The position numbers and the translations under genes are program-made. From the NCBI RefSeq assembly GCF_016427535.1, contig NZ_JAELXV010000005.1:361547-425546 (forward strand): DNA of 64,000 bases, in the 5' to 3' direction. This document shows positions 8,495 through 16,282 of the stretch, piece by piece (within the stretch, counting starts at the first letter, position 1; every line of letters starts with the position of its first letter). This stretch comes from Hymenobacter sp. BT559. GTDB lineage: Bacteria > Bacteroidota > Bacteroidia > Cytophagales > Hymenobacteraceae. A model generated the notes under the pieces. It made no database searches. It worked only from the letters and a program-made list of their open reading frames with translations, and was not told the origin of the DNA.

Positions 8495-9076
8495 ATGTCC
8501 TTCAATCCCCAGCAGCTCAACGACCTTATTCGCACGCGGCGCAGCGTCTTTGTGGCGCAGTTCGAACCCGGTAAAATCATCCCCGACGACATTATTTGGC
8601 AGCTGCTCGAAAACGCTAACTGGGCGCCCAGCCACAAGCGCACCGAGTCGTGGCGCTTCACCGTGTTCACGGGCGCAGGCTTGCAAAAGCTCGCTGATTT
8701 TCAGGCCGAGCTGTACAAGCAAACGGCTGGCCCCAAGTTCAGCGAGGGCAAGTATGACAAGCTGCGCGAGTCGCCAGGGCAGTGCTCGCACGTCATTGCC
8801 ATCGGGATGAAGCGCGTAGACCAAGGCCTACCCGAAATCGAGGAAGTAGAAGCCGTGGCCTGCGCCGTGCAAAACCTGGCGCTGTCGGCCCACGCCTACG
8901 GCGTAGGTGGCTTTTGGAGCACCGGCGGCGTCACGTACACCGACGAAGCCAAGGCATTTTTCGGCCTCGGGCCCGAGGATAAATTACTTGGTTTCTTTAA
9001 CCTAGGGTATCCGCGTACCACTGTGCCCGATGGCAAGCGTAGCCCCATAGCCGAGAAAGTAAGCTGGGTAGCGTAG
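8495..9076 (+). CDS. Nitroreductase family protein (FMN-dependent)
   Basis: This 193-residue protein belongs to the nitroreductase fold, homodimeric FMN enzymes that use NAD(P)H to reduce nitro groups, quinones or flavins. The N-terminal LIRTRRSVF contains the Arg-Arg-Ser flavin-phosphate contact of the family. PSHKRTESWRF and the later GFFNLGYP are also typical. The sequence resembles the short YdjA-like group. No signal peptide is seen. The physiological substrate is unknown. A 17-bp hairpin follows the stop codon. Confidence 0.88.
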   Translation: MSFNPQQLNDLIRTRRSVFVAQFEPGKIIPDDIIWQLLENANWAPSHKRTESWRFTVFTGAGLQKLADFQAELYKQTAGPKFSEGKYDKLRESPGQCSHVIAIGMKRVDQGLPEIEEVEAVACAVQNLALSAHAYGVGGFWSTGGVTYTDEAKAFFGLGPEDKLLGFFNLGYPRTTVPDGKRSPIAEKVSWVA

Positions 9077-9082
9077 CGCGAG

Positions 9083-9127
9083 CTTTCAGTCGGCGAGTGA
9101 GGGTGCCGACCACTCGCCGACTGAAAG
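9083..9127. terminator. Hairpin between nitroreductase and VOC genes
   Basis: A perfect 17-bp stem (CTTTCAGTCGGCGAGTG at 9083-9099, complement at 9111-9127) has an 11-nt loop. It begins 7 bp after the nitroreductase stop and ends 19 bp before the next ATG. There is no T-run, so termination is uncertain. It could equally be a processing or mRNA-stability structure. Confidence 0.5.
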
Positions 9128-9146
9128 TATGCCCTACTTTCGCCCC

Positions 9147-9542
9147 ATGACTACTCCCCTGCTTGGCGTGCACCACATCGCCATCATCTGCGCCGACTAT
9201 GCGCGCTCCAAAGCCTTTTATACTGAGGCCCTAGGTCTCGAAATTATCCGCGAGGTGCACCGCGCCGAGCGCTACTCTTACAAGCTCGATTTGGCGGTGC
9301 AGGGGCAGTACGTCATCGAGCTGTTTTCTTTCCCTAATCCGCCGCCGCGCGCCAGCCGGCCCGAGGCGCAAGGCCTACGCCACCTGGCCTTCGCGGTGGC
9401 CGATGTAGAAGCCGCCATCGCGCACCTGGGGGCGCACGGCGTGGCGTGCGAGCCGGTGCGGGTCGATGAGTTTACGGGGCGGCGGTTTACGTTTTTCAGC
9501 GACCCCGACGGACTGCCGCTGGAGCTGTACGAGGTAGCTTAG
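9147..9542 (+). CDS. VOC family (glyoxalase-like) protein, GloA2/YaeR type
   Basis: This 131-residue vicinal-oxygen-chelate protein has the two babbab modules of the family: GVHHIAIICADYARSKAFYTEALGL at the N-terminus and GLRHLAFAVADVEAAI in the middle. The C-terminal FFSDPDGLPLELYE contains the usual Glu metal ligand, and the two His residues (HH and RHLAF) complete a likely metal site. It most resembles the YaeR/GloA2 subgroup, whose true reaction is not settled. The ATG at 9147 is preferred over 9129, because the family begins directly before GVHHIAI. Confidence 0.87.
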   Translation: MTTPLLGVHHIAIICADYARSKAFYTEALGLEIIREVHRAERYSYKLDLAVQGQYVIELFSFPNPPPRASRPEAQGLRHLAFAVADVEAAIAHLGAHGVACEPVRVDEFTGRRFTFFSDPDGLPLELYEVA

Positions 9543-9572
9543 GGCTCTCAACTAACCTCGTGCGTTAGCTCT

Positions 9573-10520
9573 ATGCCGAAGCTCTACCTCTGCGCCCTGC
9601 TCCTCATGCTGGCTAGCTGCGCCGGTACCCGCTCTACCACCCGCCTGCGCGTGGCCGCCGGCTACTGCGACCCGCCCCTCTCCTACCGCTACGACCCGGC
9701 CCTGCTGCCCAAGGCCAATTTTGAGGCGGCCCTAACGCCCGCACTGCTGGCTCGCTACCCGCGCCGCAACCTACTGGCGGCCAATGCGGCGGGTATTTTG
9801 CCGCAGCTGCAAGAGCTGCTGACCCTGGAGCAAACCGCCCGCCGCCAGCCCAGCACCGCCGCCGACCTAGCCGTAGTGCGTCAGCGCCAGCGCATCATGG
9901 CCCAGGTAATCCTGGTGAGCACCGCCGTGGCCAGCGTGGCCGCCGAGCTCGACTGCGAGGGCGAGCGCGCCGACCAGGTGGCGGGCTACCTCAGCGAGCA
10001 GGACGACCGCCGCACCCAGCGCTTCAACGTGCTGTCTATTGGCATTGGGGCAATCAGTGGCATTGGCACCACGGTTCTCGAAAACAAGTCGGCGCAGTAC
10101 GCCTTTGGCATTGGGGGTGGGCTGCTGGCAGCGGGGCTGGGGCTGCTGACCCTAGGCGGCGAGCACACGGCCGAGTTTAAGCATCCGCGTAATCTGCTGG
10201 CCGATGTTTGGGGCGAAAAGCCTGCATCTGACGTGTTTTCGCCCAGCGTGTGGTACATGCTCACCGAGCCGGCGTTCAGCAACAGCGGTCAAACTAGCCT
10301 GGCCCACAACACCCGCCAGCGCTGGGAGCACTACGGCCAGCTCGCCCGCCCCGAATCAAAGAAGGGCCGGCAGTTTGCCGCGCTGCTGTTCGGTCAGGGC
10401 GGCCAGTACTCGGCCGAAGAGCTCACGGTGCGCGCCAACATGCTGAACGAGCTGCAATCGGCCGTGCGCCTGCTCAACCAGGAGTTGCAAGGCCTGCTGC
10501 TAGTGCTGAATAAGGAGTAG
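9573..10520 (+). CDS. Hypothetical lipoprotein
   Basis: This is a 315-residue protein that I do not recognise. The N-terminus (MPKLYLCALLLMLASCAGT) is a lipoprotein signal with the lipobox LASC and Cys at residue 16. The early part is rich in Arg, Tyr and Leu with long predicted helices (about 50-125). A Gly-rich hydrophobic stretch (about 152-192, GIGAISGIGTTVLE then AFGIGGGLLAAGLGLLTLGGE) may be one or two membrane-inserting helices. The C-terminus is helical again. It should sit in the envelope. The downstream gene is 148 bp away, so no operon is evident. Confidence 0.7.
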   Translation: MPKLYLCALLLMLASCAGTRSTTRLRVAAGYCDPPLSYRYDPALLPKANFEAALTPALLARYPRRNLLAANAAGILPQLQELLTLEQTARRQPSTAADLAVVRQRQRIMAQVILVSTAVASVAAELDCEGERADQVAGYLSEQDDRRTQRFNVLSIGIGAISGIGTTVLENKSAQYAFGIGGGLLAAGLGLLTLGGEHTAEFKHPRNLLADVWGEKPASDVFSPSVWYMLTEPAFSNSGQTSLAHNTRQRWEHYGQLARPESKKGRQFAALLFGQGGQYSAEELTVRANMLNELQSAVRLLNQELQGLLLVLNKE

Positions 10521-10668
10521 CATGACAAACGTTGTTGAATGATAACCTAGGGTAGCCCTAAGCTTGGTGAAGTAACCTAGGTCGCGTTTGGGAGTTATAA
10601 ACCACGAGGCAACGGCGGCTTGGCGCCTGCGCTCCGCGCAACGACTCCTTCATTCGACGATTCAACTT

Positions 10669-11634
10669 ATGGCAACCCATCGTGAACTTGGCCACTCGGG
10701 CCTGCACATCGCCCCGCTGGTGCTGGGCGGCAACGTATTCGGCTGGACGGCCGACGAACCGACTTCCTTCGCCGTGCTCGACGCATTTGTGGCGGGCGGC
10801 GGCAATGCTATCGACACCGCCGACGTGTACTCGGCCTGGGTGCCCGGCCACCAGGGCGGCGGGCAGTCCGAAACCGTGATTGGCAAGTGGCTCAAGCAGC
10901 GCGGCCGCCGCGACGACGTGCTCATTTTCACCAAAGTGGGCATGGACCTAGGTGATGGCAAGCAAGGCTTGTCGAAAGCCTACATCAAGCAGGCCGTGGA
11001 GGCGTCCTTGAAGCGCTTGCAAACCGATTACATTGACCTCTACCAGAGCCACAAAGACGACGAGAGCCTGCCCGTAACTGAGCCGCTCGAAGCTTACGCC
11101 GAGCTGCTGAAAGAAGGTAAAATCCGGGCCATCGGCGCGTCCAACTTCAAGCCCGAGCGCCTGCAAGCCGCCCTCGACGCCGCTCAGCACGGCCTGCCGC
11201 GCTATGAAAGCCTCCAGCCCGAATACAACCTCTACGACCGTGAGACCTTCGAAAAAGACGACCTAGGCATTGTGCAGGCCAGCGGCATCGGCGTGATTCC
11301 GTATTTCGGGCTGGCCGCCGGCTTCCTCACCGGCAAGTACCGCAGCGAGGCCGACTTGCAGAAAAGCCAGCGCGGTGCGGGCATCGGCAAGAAGTACCTC
11401 AACGACAAAGGCTTCCAAATCTTGAAAGCCCTCGACGCGGTGGCCGACCGCCACTCGGCCACTCCGGCCCAGGTAGCGCTGGCCTGGCTGATGCAGGCGC
11501 CCGGCATCACGGCGCCCATAGCAAGCGGCACCAGCCCCGGCCAGGTGCAGGAGCTTACCGAAGCCATGGACCTTCAGCTCACCGCCGCCGATGTGGCCGA
11601 GCTGCAAGCGCCCGCCCCTGCTAAAGCCGCCTAG
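10669..11634 (+). CDS. Aldo/keto reductase
   Basis: This 321-residue TIM-barrel oxidoreductase should reduce aldehydes or ketones with NADPH. The catalytic tetrad is visible: Asp and Tyr in AIDTADVYSAW, Lys in VLIFTKVGMD, and His in DLYQSHKDD. The family signature follows in IRAIGASNF, with the cofactor-binding region at the C-terminus (IASGTSPGQVQEL). It resembles the YajO/Gfo-like group 11 AKRs. The ATG at 10669 is chosen because the preceding open frame (from 10588) has no AKR character. A terminator follows at 11644. Confidence 0.92.
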   Translation: MATHRELGHSGLHIAPLVLGGNVFGWTADEPTSFAVLDAFVAGGGNAIDTADVYSAWVPGHQGGGQSETVIGKWLKQRGRRDDVLIFTKVGMDLGDGKQGLSKAYIKQAVEASLKRLQTDYIDLYQSHKDDESLPVTEPLEAYAELLKEGKIRAIGASNFKPERLQAALDAAQHGLPRYESLQPEYNLYDRETFEKDDLGIVQASGIGVIPYFGLAAGFLTGKYRSEADLQKSQRGAGIGKKYLNDKGFQILKALDAVADRHSATPAQVALAWLMQAPGITAPIASGTSPGQVQELTEAMDLQLTAADVAELQAPAPAKAA

Positions 11635-11643
11635 TTTTCCATC

Positions 11644-11674
11644 AAAAAGCGCCGCCTACCTAGGGCGGCGCTTT
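11644..11674. terminator. Intrinsic terminator after the aldo/keto reductase
   Basis: AAGCGCCGCC pairs with GGCGGCGCTT across a 7-nt loop that contains CCTAGG. It is flanked by an A-run and a short T-run, just past the stop codon at 11634 and before the next ATG at 11693. Confidence 0.8.
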
Positions 11675-11692
11675 CAGTTAGTTACATTCCCT

Positions 11693-12724
11693 ATGTCTTA
11701 TTCCAACAATCGCGTGCTGCTGGCCTCGCGCCCCAAAGGCCTGCCCCAGCCCGAAAACTTAACCATCGAAACTGTTGAGGTGCCGCCCCTCACCGCGGGC
11801 CAAGTACTTGTCAAAGTCGACTTAATCTCGCTCGACCCCGCCATGCGCGGCTGGATGAATGAGGGCAAAAGCTACGCGCCGCCCATCGGAATCGGCGAGG
11901 TGTTTCGGGCGCTGGCAGCAGGCCAAGTCGTGGAGTCGCAGCACCCCAGCTTTGCGGTGGGCGACTACGTGACGGGCGTCCTAGGTGCTCAGCAGTACGT
12001 GGTGCGCGAGGGCGACGCCGCCCAGGACCCCGCTAACCCCGCTTACCTGCTCAAGGTTGATACCAGCCTCGCGCCCCTCGAAACCTACCTGGCTACCCTC
12101 GGCATGCCCGGCATGACGGCCTACTTTGGCTTGCTCGACACCGGCCAGCCCCAGCCCGGCAACACGGTAGTGGTGAGCGGCGCGGCCGGCGCCGTGGGCA
12201 GCGTGGTAGGCCAAATTGCCAAGCTCAAAGGCTGCCGCGTGGTGGGCATCGCCGGCGACCAGGCCAAGGTGGATTACTGTGTCAACGAACTGGGGTTTGA
12301 TGCCTGCATCAACTATAAAACCGAGGACGTGGCTGCCGCCCTGCGCGCCGCCTGCCCCCAGGGCATCGACGTGTATTTCGACAACGTGGGCGGCGAAATC
12401 CTGGACACGGTACTGCTTCAGATTAATTTGAAGGCCCGCATCGTCATCTGCGGCGCCATCTCACAGTATAACAACACGGCCCCGGGCAAAGGCCCCGCCA
12501 ACTATATGATGCTGCTCGTGAACCGCGCCCGCATGGAAGGCATTTTGGTGGGCGACAACGCCGCCCGCTTCGGCGACGCGGCCCGCGAAATGGCTGGCTG
12601 GCTGCGCGAAGGCAAGCTCACCACGCCCAAAGTGCAAACCGAGCACGGCATCGAAAACTTCCTCCCCACGCTGAATAAGCTGTTTTCGGGCGAGAACTTC
12701 GGTAAGCTAGTGCTGGCGCCCTAG
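11693..12724 (+). CDS. NADP-dependent medium-chain oxidoreductase (CurA/leukotriene B4 reductase type)
   Basis: This 343-residue zinc-free MDR enzyme probably reduces the C=C bond of alpha,beta-unsaturated carbonyls with NADPH. Seen are LDPAMRGWMNEGKSYAPPIGIGEVFRA, the N-terminal signature of prostaglandin reductase/CurA-like proteins, then VVSGAAGAVGSVVGQIAKLKGCRVVGIAG (Rossmann fold, about 155-185) and GIDVYFDNVGGEILD (about 225). The ATG at 11693 is preferred, because the open frame upstream of it overlaps the aldo/keto reductase. The substrate is unknown; a role in detoxifying reactive aldehydes would fit the neighbouring reductases. Confidence 0.9.
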   Translation: MSYSNNRVLLASRPKGLPQPENLTIETVEVPPLTAGQVLVKVDLISLDPAMRGWMNEGKSYAPPIGIGEVFRALAAGQVVESQHPSFAVGDYVTGVLGAQQYVVREGDAAQDPANPAYLLKVDTSLAPLETYLATLGMPGMTAYFGLLDTGQPQPGNTVVVSGAAGAVGSVVGQIAKLKGCRVVGIAGDQAKVDYCVNELGFDACINYKTEDVAAALRAACPQGIDVYFDNVGGEILDTVLLQINLKARIVICGAISQYNNTAPGKGPANYMMLLVNRARMEGILVGDNAARFGDAAREMAGWLREGKLTTPKVQTEHGIENFLPTLNKLFSGENFGKLVLAP

Positions 12725-12780
12725 TCTTCATAGGTAGTGTACTAGCTACATAATAACTACTAAAAACCGTAACCAAAAGC

Positions 12781-12873
12781 CGGCTGTCATGCTGAGCTTG
12801 CGAAGCATCTTATCACGCTAGGATGAGTTATTCCAACGTGAGAAGATGCTTCGCAAGCTCAGCAGGACAGCCG
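12781..12873. repeat. Long palindromic intergenic element, probable bidirectional terminator
   Basis: The arms are 37 nt with two mismatches: 12781-12817 (CGGCTGTCATGCTGAGC, then TTGCGAAGCATCT) and 12837-12873. Outer bases AAAAGC...GGGTTTTT extend it. It sits between genes converging from 12724 and 12901, so it can act as a terminator for both. It is one of the clearest members of the TGTCAT/GCGAAGCA family. Confidence 0.85.
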
Positions 12874-12900
12874 GGTTTTTAGGTGGCTAATATGCCTTGA

Positions 12901-13998
12901 TTACTTCTCCGCTACGTCTTCAAACGTGTAGGTGCGGGCCACATTTTCTATCGGCTGGCCGTCGGCCTCGGCGTAGGGATACACGAAATAATTGAGCGGC
13001 GGTCCGGCTTGCTTGGGCATCAGCGTAAGGTCGCGGCCGCGGGTAAACTCAACGCGGTTTTCGTCGTGCGCGCCGAAGAAGTACTTGCGCTTGTCGGGGT
13101 TTTTGGCTGCCTCCGAGGCATCGACGGGCACCCAGCCGGTTTCTTTCGTGAAAAACTCGGCCCAGCAGTGGTAGCCTTTCACCTCACCCTTGCCGCGGTC
13201 GGCGGGCAGCGGCAGGCCGATGCTGAAGCGCGCCGGGATACCTAGGGCCCGGCAATAGCCGATGACGATGGCGTGGAAGTCGGTACAGTTGCCGCGCCGG
13301 GCGTCGCAGGCGTAGTAAATGTCGCCGCGGCCCCAGCCCTGGCCAGTTTTGTCGTAGGTCACGGTGCTGACTACGTGCTCGTAGATGGCGCGGGCCTTGG
13401 CCAGTGGCGTGGTGGCGTGGGCGTTGGCTACCACTTCCTGAGCCTGGGCCTTGATTTTAGCGTCGAGCGGCACCAACCGGTCGGCCGCTAGCCAGCGCTT
13501 GAGATTGGGGTCGGTGGCTTCGGTTTCGGCGGGGGCGTGGTCGTCAGTGGCGCGCAGGTTGAGATGCTCGCGCCGCGTAACCTGGGCCGTGAGCGTGACG
13601 GTGAACGGCTCGATGGGAGCAGCCGGAAGCTGAGCAACTTGCTTAGAGGTAAGAGAAACATCTGGCACAACTGAGGCAGCCGATACTATTAGGTGCAGGA
13701 TTTTATTACCGTAGAGGTCAGTCTCGATGGTGTAATTGGGTCCATCGACCTGCGTATCCCCCGCTTTGCGAATCCTGTAGGGCGCAGATGCCTCAATCTT
13801 GAGGTCGCGAATATTCTGGCTTTTGTCGTTGTGCGGCACCGGCATCCAGAACTCTACCTGCTTAGTGCCAACCGACTGCGCGGGCACCACGGCCTTGCAC
13901 GTCAGCAAAAACGTGCGGCTGCGCGGCGCGACTGTGGTAGTGGCCGGCGCGGCGGCGGTAAGCAGCAGCGCGGTAGCGGCGAGCAGCGGGTATCTCAT
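12901..13998 (-). CDS. Exported transglutaminase-like domain protein
   Basis: This 365-residue protein has an N-terminal signal peptide (cleavage near residue 20, after the Ala-rich TAAAPA). A middle beta-rich domain is followed by a papain-like transglutaminase core. Its triad is visible as Cys in RGNCTDFHA (about 236), His in KGYHCWAEFF (about 274) and Asp in WVPVDASEA (about 291). Bacterial members are usually periplasmic peptidases or amidases rather than protein cross-linkers. The C-terminal PLNYFVYPYAEADG stretch is common in this subgroup. It converges with the MDR gene, with a palindromic element between them. Confidence 0.88.
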   Translation of the reverse strand: MRYPLLAATALLLTAAAPATTTVAPRSRTFLLTCKAVVPAQSVGTKQVEFWMPVPHNDKSQNIRDLKIEASAPYRIRKAGDTQVDGPNYTIETDLYGNKILHLIVSAASVVPDVSLTSKQVAQLPAAPIEPFTVTLTAQVTRREHLNLRATDDHAPAETEATDPNLKRWLAADRLVPLDAKIKAQAQEVVANAHATTPLAKARAIYEHVVSTVTYDKTGQGWGRGDIYYACDARRGNCTDFHAIVIGYCRALGIPARFSIGLPLPADRGKGEVKGYHCWAEFFTKETGWVPVDASEAAKNPDKRKYFFGAHDENRVEFTRGRDLTLMPKQAGPPLNYFVYPYAEADGQPIENVARTYTFEDVAEK

Positions 13999-14086
13999 AG
14001 CGGAGGTTATCGTAAAAGCAGGCTGTAAAATTACGGGCTGCCGCCGGGCGGCTGTTCCTACCTACTCCTCTACGCGCTTTTAGTTT

Positions 14087-14806
14087 ATGCTGCTCGCCGC
14101 CACGCCGCTCGTGCCCTTCGACTGGCACCGCATCATCTGGACGCCCCGCACGCCCCCGGCCTACCTAGGCGAAATTGTGTTTCGCTGCGTGGTTATGTAC
14201 TTTATTATCATCATCGCACTGCGGGTCACGGGCCGGCGCGGGGTGCGGCAGTTGTCCATTTTTGAAATCAGCCTGGTGCTGGCGCTCGGCTCGGCGGCGG
14301 GTGACACTATGTTTTACGGTACTACCTCGCTGCTCTATGCGGCGGTGGTGTTCGTGGTCGTCACGGGCCTGTACTGGCTGTTCAACCTGCTCACGCGGCG
14401 CTTTCCGCGCCTCAGCGACTGGCTGGAGGGCAAGCCCGTGCTGCTCATTGAGGATGGCCGCATCAAGCTTGAAAACTTTAAGCAGCTGCGGCTTACGCAG
14501 AAAGAGCTGTTTGGCGAGCTGCGGCAGCAGCAGGTCGAGCATCTGGGCCAGGTGCGCCTGGCCTACATGGAAGCCACCGGCAGCCTGAGCGTCTATTTCT
14601 ACCCCACCACCGACCCCGTGCAGGCGGGTCTGCCCATCAGGCCCGAGCGCTGCGAGCGCCTGCTGCGCCGCGCCGATACCGCCGGCCCCCACGCCTGCTA
14701 CTGCTGCGGCCACGTGCAGCACTTGGCCACCGACACGCCCGCCACCTGCCCCGGCTGCCTACGCGACGAGTGGCTGCCCGTGAGCACCGCCGAGCGGGCA
14801 GGCTAG
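14087..14806 (+). CDS. YetF/DUF421-family membrane protein with C-terminal zinc ribbon
   Basis: This is a 239-residue protein with two or three N-terminal membrane helices (about 25-45, 60-80 and 82-105). A cytoplasmic YetF-type domain follows, with VLLIEDGRIKLENFKQLRLTQKELFGELRQQ and a VRLAYMEATGSLSVYF strand. The role of YetF-like proteins is poorly known; in Bacillus they are linked to spore and stress biology. The tail contains CYCC and CPGC about 23 residues apart, which looks like a zinc ribbon. The AraC gene starts 15 bp downstream, suggesting co-transcription. Confidence 0.85.
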   Translation: MLLAATPLVPFDWHRIIWTPRTPPAYLGEIVFRCVVMYFIIIIALRVTGRRGVRQLSIFEISLVLALGSAAGDTMFYGTTSLLYAAVVFVVVTGLYWLFNLLTRRFPRLSDWLEGKPVLLIEDGRIKLENFKQLRLTQKELFGELRQQQVEHLGQVRLAYMEATGSLSVYFYPTTDPVQAGLPIRPERCERLLRRADTAGPHACYCCGHVQHLATDTPATCPGCLRDEWLPVSTAERAG

Positions 14807-14821
14807 CCTTAGTTAGCATCT

Positions 14822-15712
14822 TTGCACCTAGGTATCCTATTCGCACGTTTGAAAGCCCCTACCCCGCCGGTGCTGGCGCTGGCCCCGTTTCCGCACGCCC
14901 GCACGCCTTACTATGCCGAGCAGCTGCGCGCGCACGTCGAGCGGTTTCCGCACGTGAATGCGCCGCACGGGCACTCGTTTTACCTGCTGCTGTATGTCAC
15001 GCAGGGCTCCGGCACACACACCGTGGACCTGGTAACGTATGACCTAGGGCCGGGCAGCGTGTTCTTTCTGGCGCCGGGGCAGGTGCACCAGTGGCACCTA
15101 GGGCCCGATGCCGAGGGCATCGTGGTGTTTTTCGAGCCCAGCTTTTACCAGTTTCGCTACCCCGAGCGCGACCTGCTGGCGCTGCCTTTCTTCGACAATG
15201 CCCACCCGCCCGCGCTTTACTTGCCGGCTGCTAATGAGCTAGCACCGCTTTTCGAGCAGCTGCTACACGAGTACCAGACCGACCACCCTAACCAGGTCGA
15301 GGTACTACGCGCCTACCTAGGGCTCATCCTGGAGCTGGCTACCCGCTACTACCCCGCTGCCCCGGCCACTACCGAGGCTGGCCTGGCCCAAAGCCAGATT
15401 CGGCAGTTTGGCGCGCTGCTCAATCAGCACTACCGCACTCGGCGCGGCGTGCGCGAATATGCCGAGCTTTTGCACCTCACGGCCAACTATCTCAACGCCC
15501 TTTGCCGGCGCGTACTGGGCCAAACCGCCAGCGACCTCATCCACGCCCGTGTGGTGCTCGAAGCCCAACGGCTGCTCACGCATACCGCCCTGAGCGTGGC
15601 GCAAGTAGCCGATGAGCTAGGCTTCGACGACCCGTCGTATTTCGGGCGCTACTTTCGTAAGTATGTGGGCCTGAGCCCCGAGGCGTTTCGGCAAAAAGGT
15701 AACTTGTCCTAG
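14822..15712 (+). CDS. AraC family transcriptional regulator with N-terminal cupin
   Basis: This regulator has up to 296 residues. The N-terminal half is a cupin-type sensing domain (HGHSFYLLLYVTQGSGTH and FFLAPGQVHQWHL). The C-terminal 100 residues hold the double helix-turn-helix of AraC/XylS proteins, including TANYLNALCRRVLGQTASDLI and VAQVADELGFDDPSYFGRYFRKYVGLSPEAFR. The frame opens at a TTG (14822) 15 bp after the YetF-like gene. A GTG at 14870 would also keep the whole cupin, so the start is unsettled. Its targets cannot be read from the context. Confidence 0.88.
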   Translation: MHLGILFARLKAPTPPVLALAPFPHARTPYYAEQLRAHVERFPHVNAPHGHSFYLLLYVTQGSGTHTVDLVTYDLGPGSVFFLAPGQVHQWHLGPDAEGIVVFFEPSFYQFRYPERDLLALPFFDNAHPPALYLPAANELAPLFEQLLHEYQTDHPNQVEVLRAYLGLILELATRYYPAAPATTEAGLAQSQIRQFGALLNQHYRTRRGVREYAELLHLTANYLNALCRRVLGQTASDLIHARVVLEAQRLLTHTALSVAQVADELGFDDPSYFGRYFRKYVGLSPEAFRQKGNLS

Positions 15713-15816
15713 AAGAGGCCGTAATTGGGCTAGTCGGGTGGGGTGCGCGGGTCGGACCTTTGTAGTGCCCATTCGGCTAGTGCCCTTTGTGGCTTCACTC
15801 CTTGACTCCTACCATC

Positions 15817-16215
15817 ATGGCTGCCCCTGCCTCTCCCACGCTTGCCCTGCTTTCGCTGCGTTGCCCCCACTGCCACGAGGGGCGCTTGTTCACGCATTCA
15901 GCCTTCAACCTGGCGCACTTTACCGACATGCCCGAGCATTGCGAAGTGTGCGCCGTGCCCCTCGAGCCTGAGCCCGGCTTCTACTGGGGCGCCATGTTTA
16001 TCAGCTACGGCTTCAACGTGGCCACGGTGCTCACGATAGGCGCGCTGCTCTACTTCGTGGGCGGCGACCCCGACGTGTGGGTCTATGTGCTCACGGTGGC
16101 TGGCGCGGCGCTAGCGCTGGCCCCGGCTGCTCTGCGCTACTCGCGGGCACTCATGCTGTACTGGTTTGGCGGGGCGCGCTACCGCTTCGACCCAAGGCGG
16201 TTAGCCAGGGCTTAG
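15817..16215 (+). CDS. DUF983 family membrane protein
   Basis: This 132-residue protein starts with a small Cys motif (LRCPHCHEGRLF) followed by a second Cys pair (HCEVCAVPLE), the arrangement of the DUF983 family. GFYWGAMFISYGFNVATVLTIGALLYFVGG and the following hydrophobic segment give two membrane helices (about 45-70 and 80-100). The function is unknown. The ATG at 15817 is chosen over 15787, because the family begins just before the first CxxC. GACCTTTG at about 15756 resembles the Bacteroidota -7 element. A strong terminator follows. Confidence 0.87.
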   Translation: MAAPASPTLALLSLRCPHCHEGRLFTHSAFNLAHFTDMPEHCEVCAVPLEPEPGFYWGAMFISYGFNVATVLTIGALLYFVGGDPDVWVYVLTVAGAALALAPAALRYSRALMLYWFGGARYRFDPRRLARA

Positions 16216-16227
16216 CCCTAGGTACCC

Positions 16228-16266
16228 AAAAAGGCCCGGCGCTACACGTAGCGCCGGGCCTTTTTT
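16228..16266. terminator. Bidirectional intrinsic terminator
   Basis: AAAAAGGCCCGGCGCTA pairs perfectly with TAGCGCCGGGCCTTTTT across a 4-nt loop. It lies between the convergent DUF983 gene (ends 16215) and alcohol dehydrogenase (ends 16283). Confidence 0.92.
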
Positions 16267-16282
16267 AGTGGGTTATACGCTG

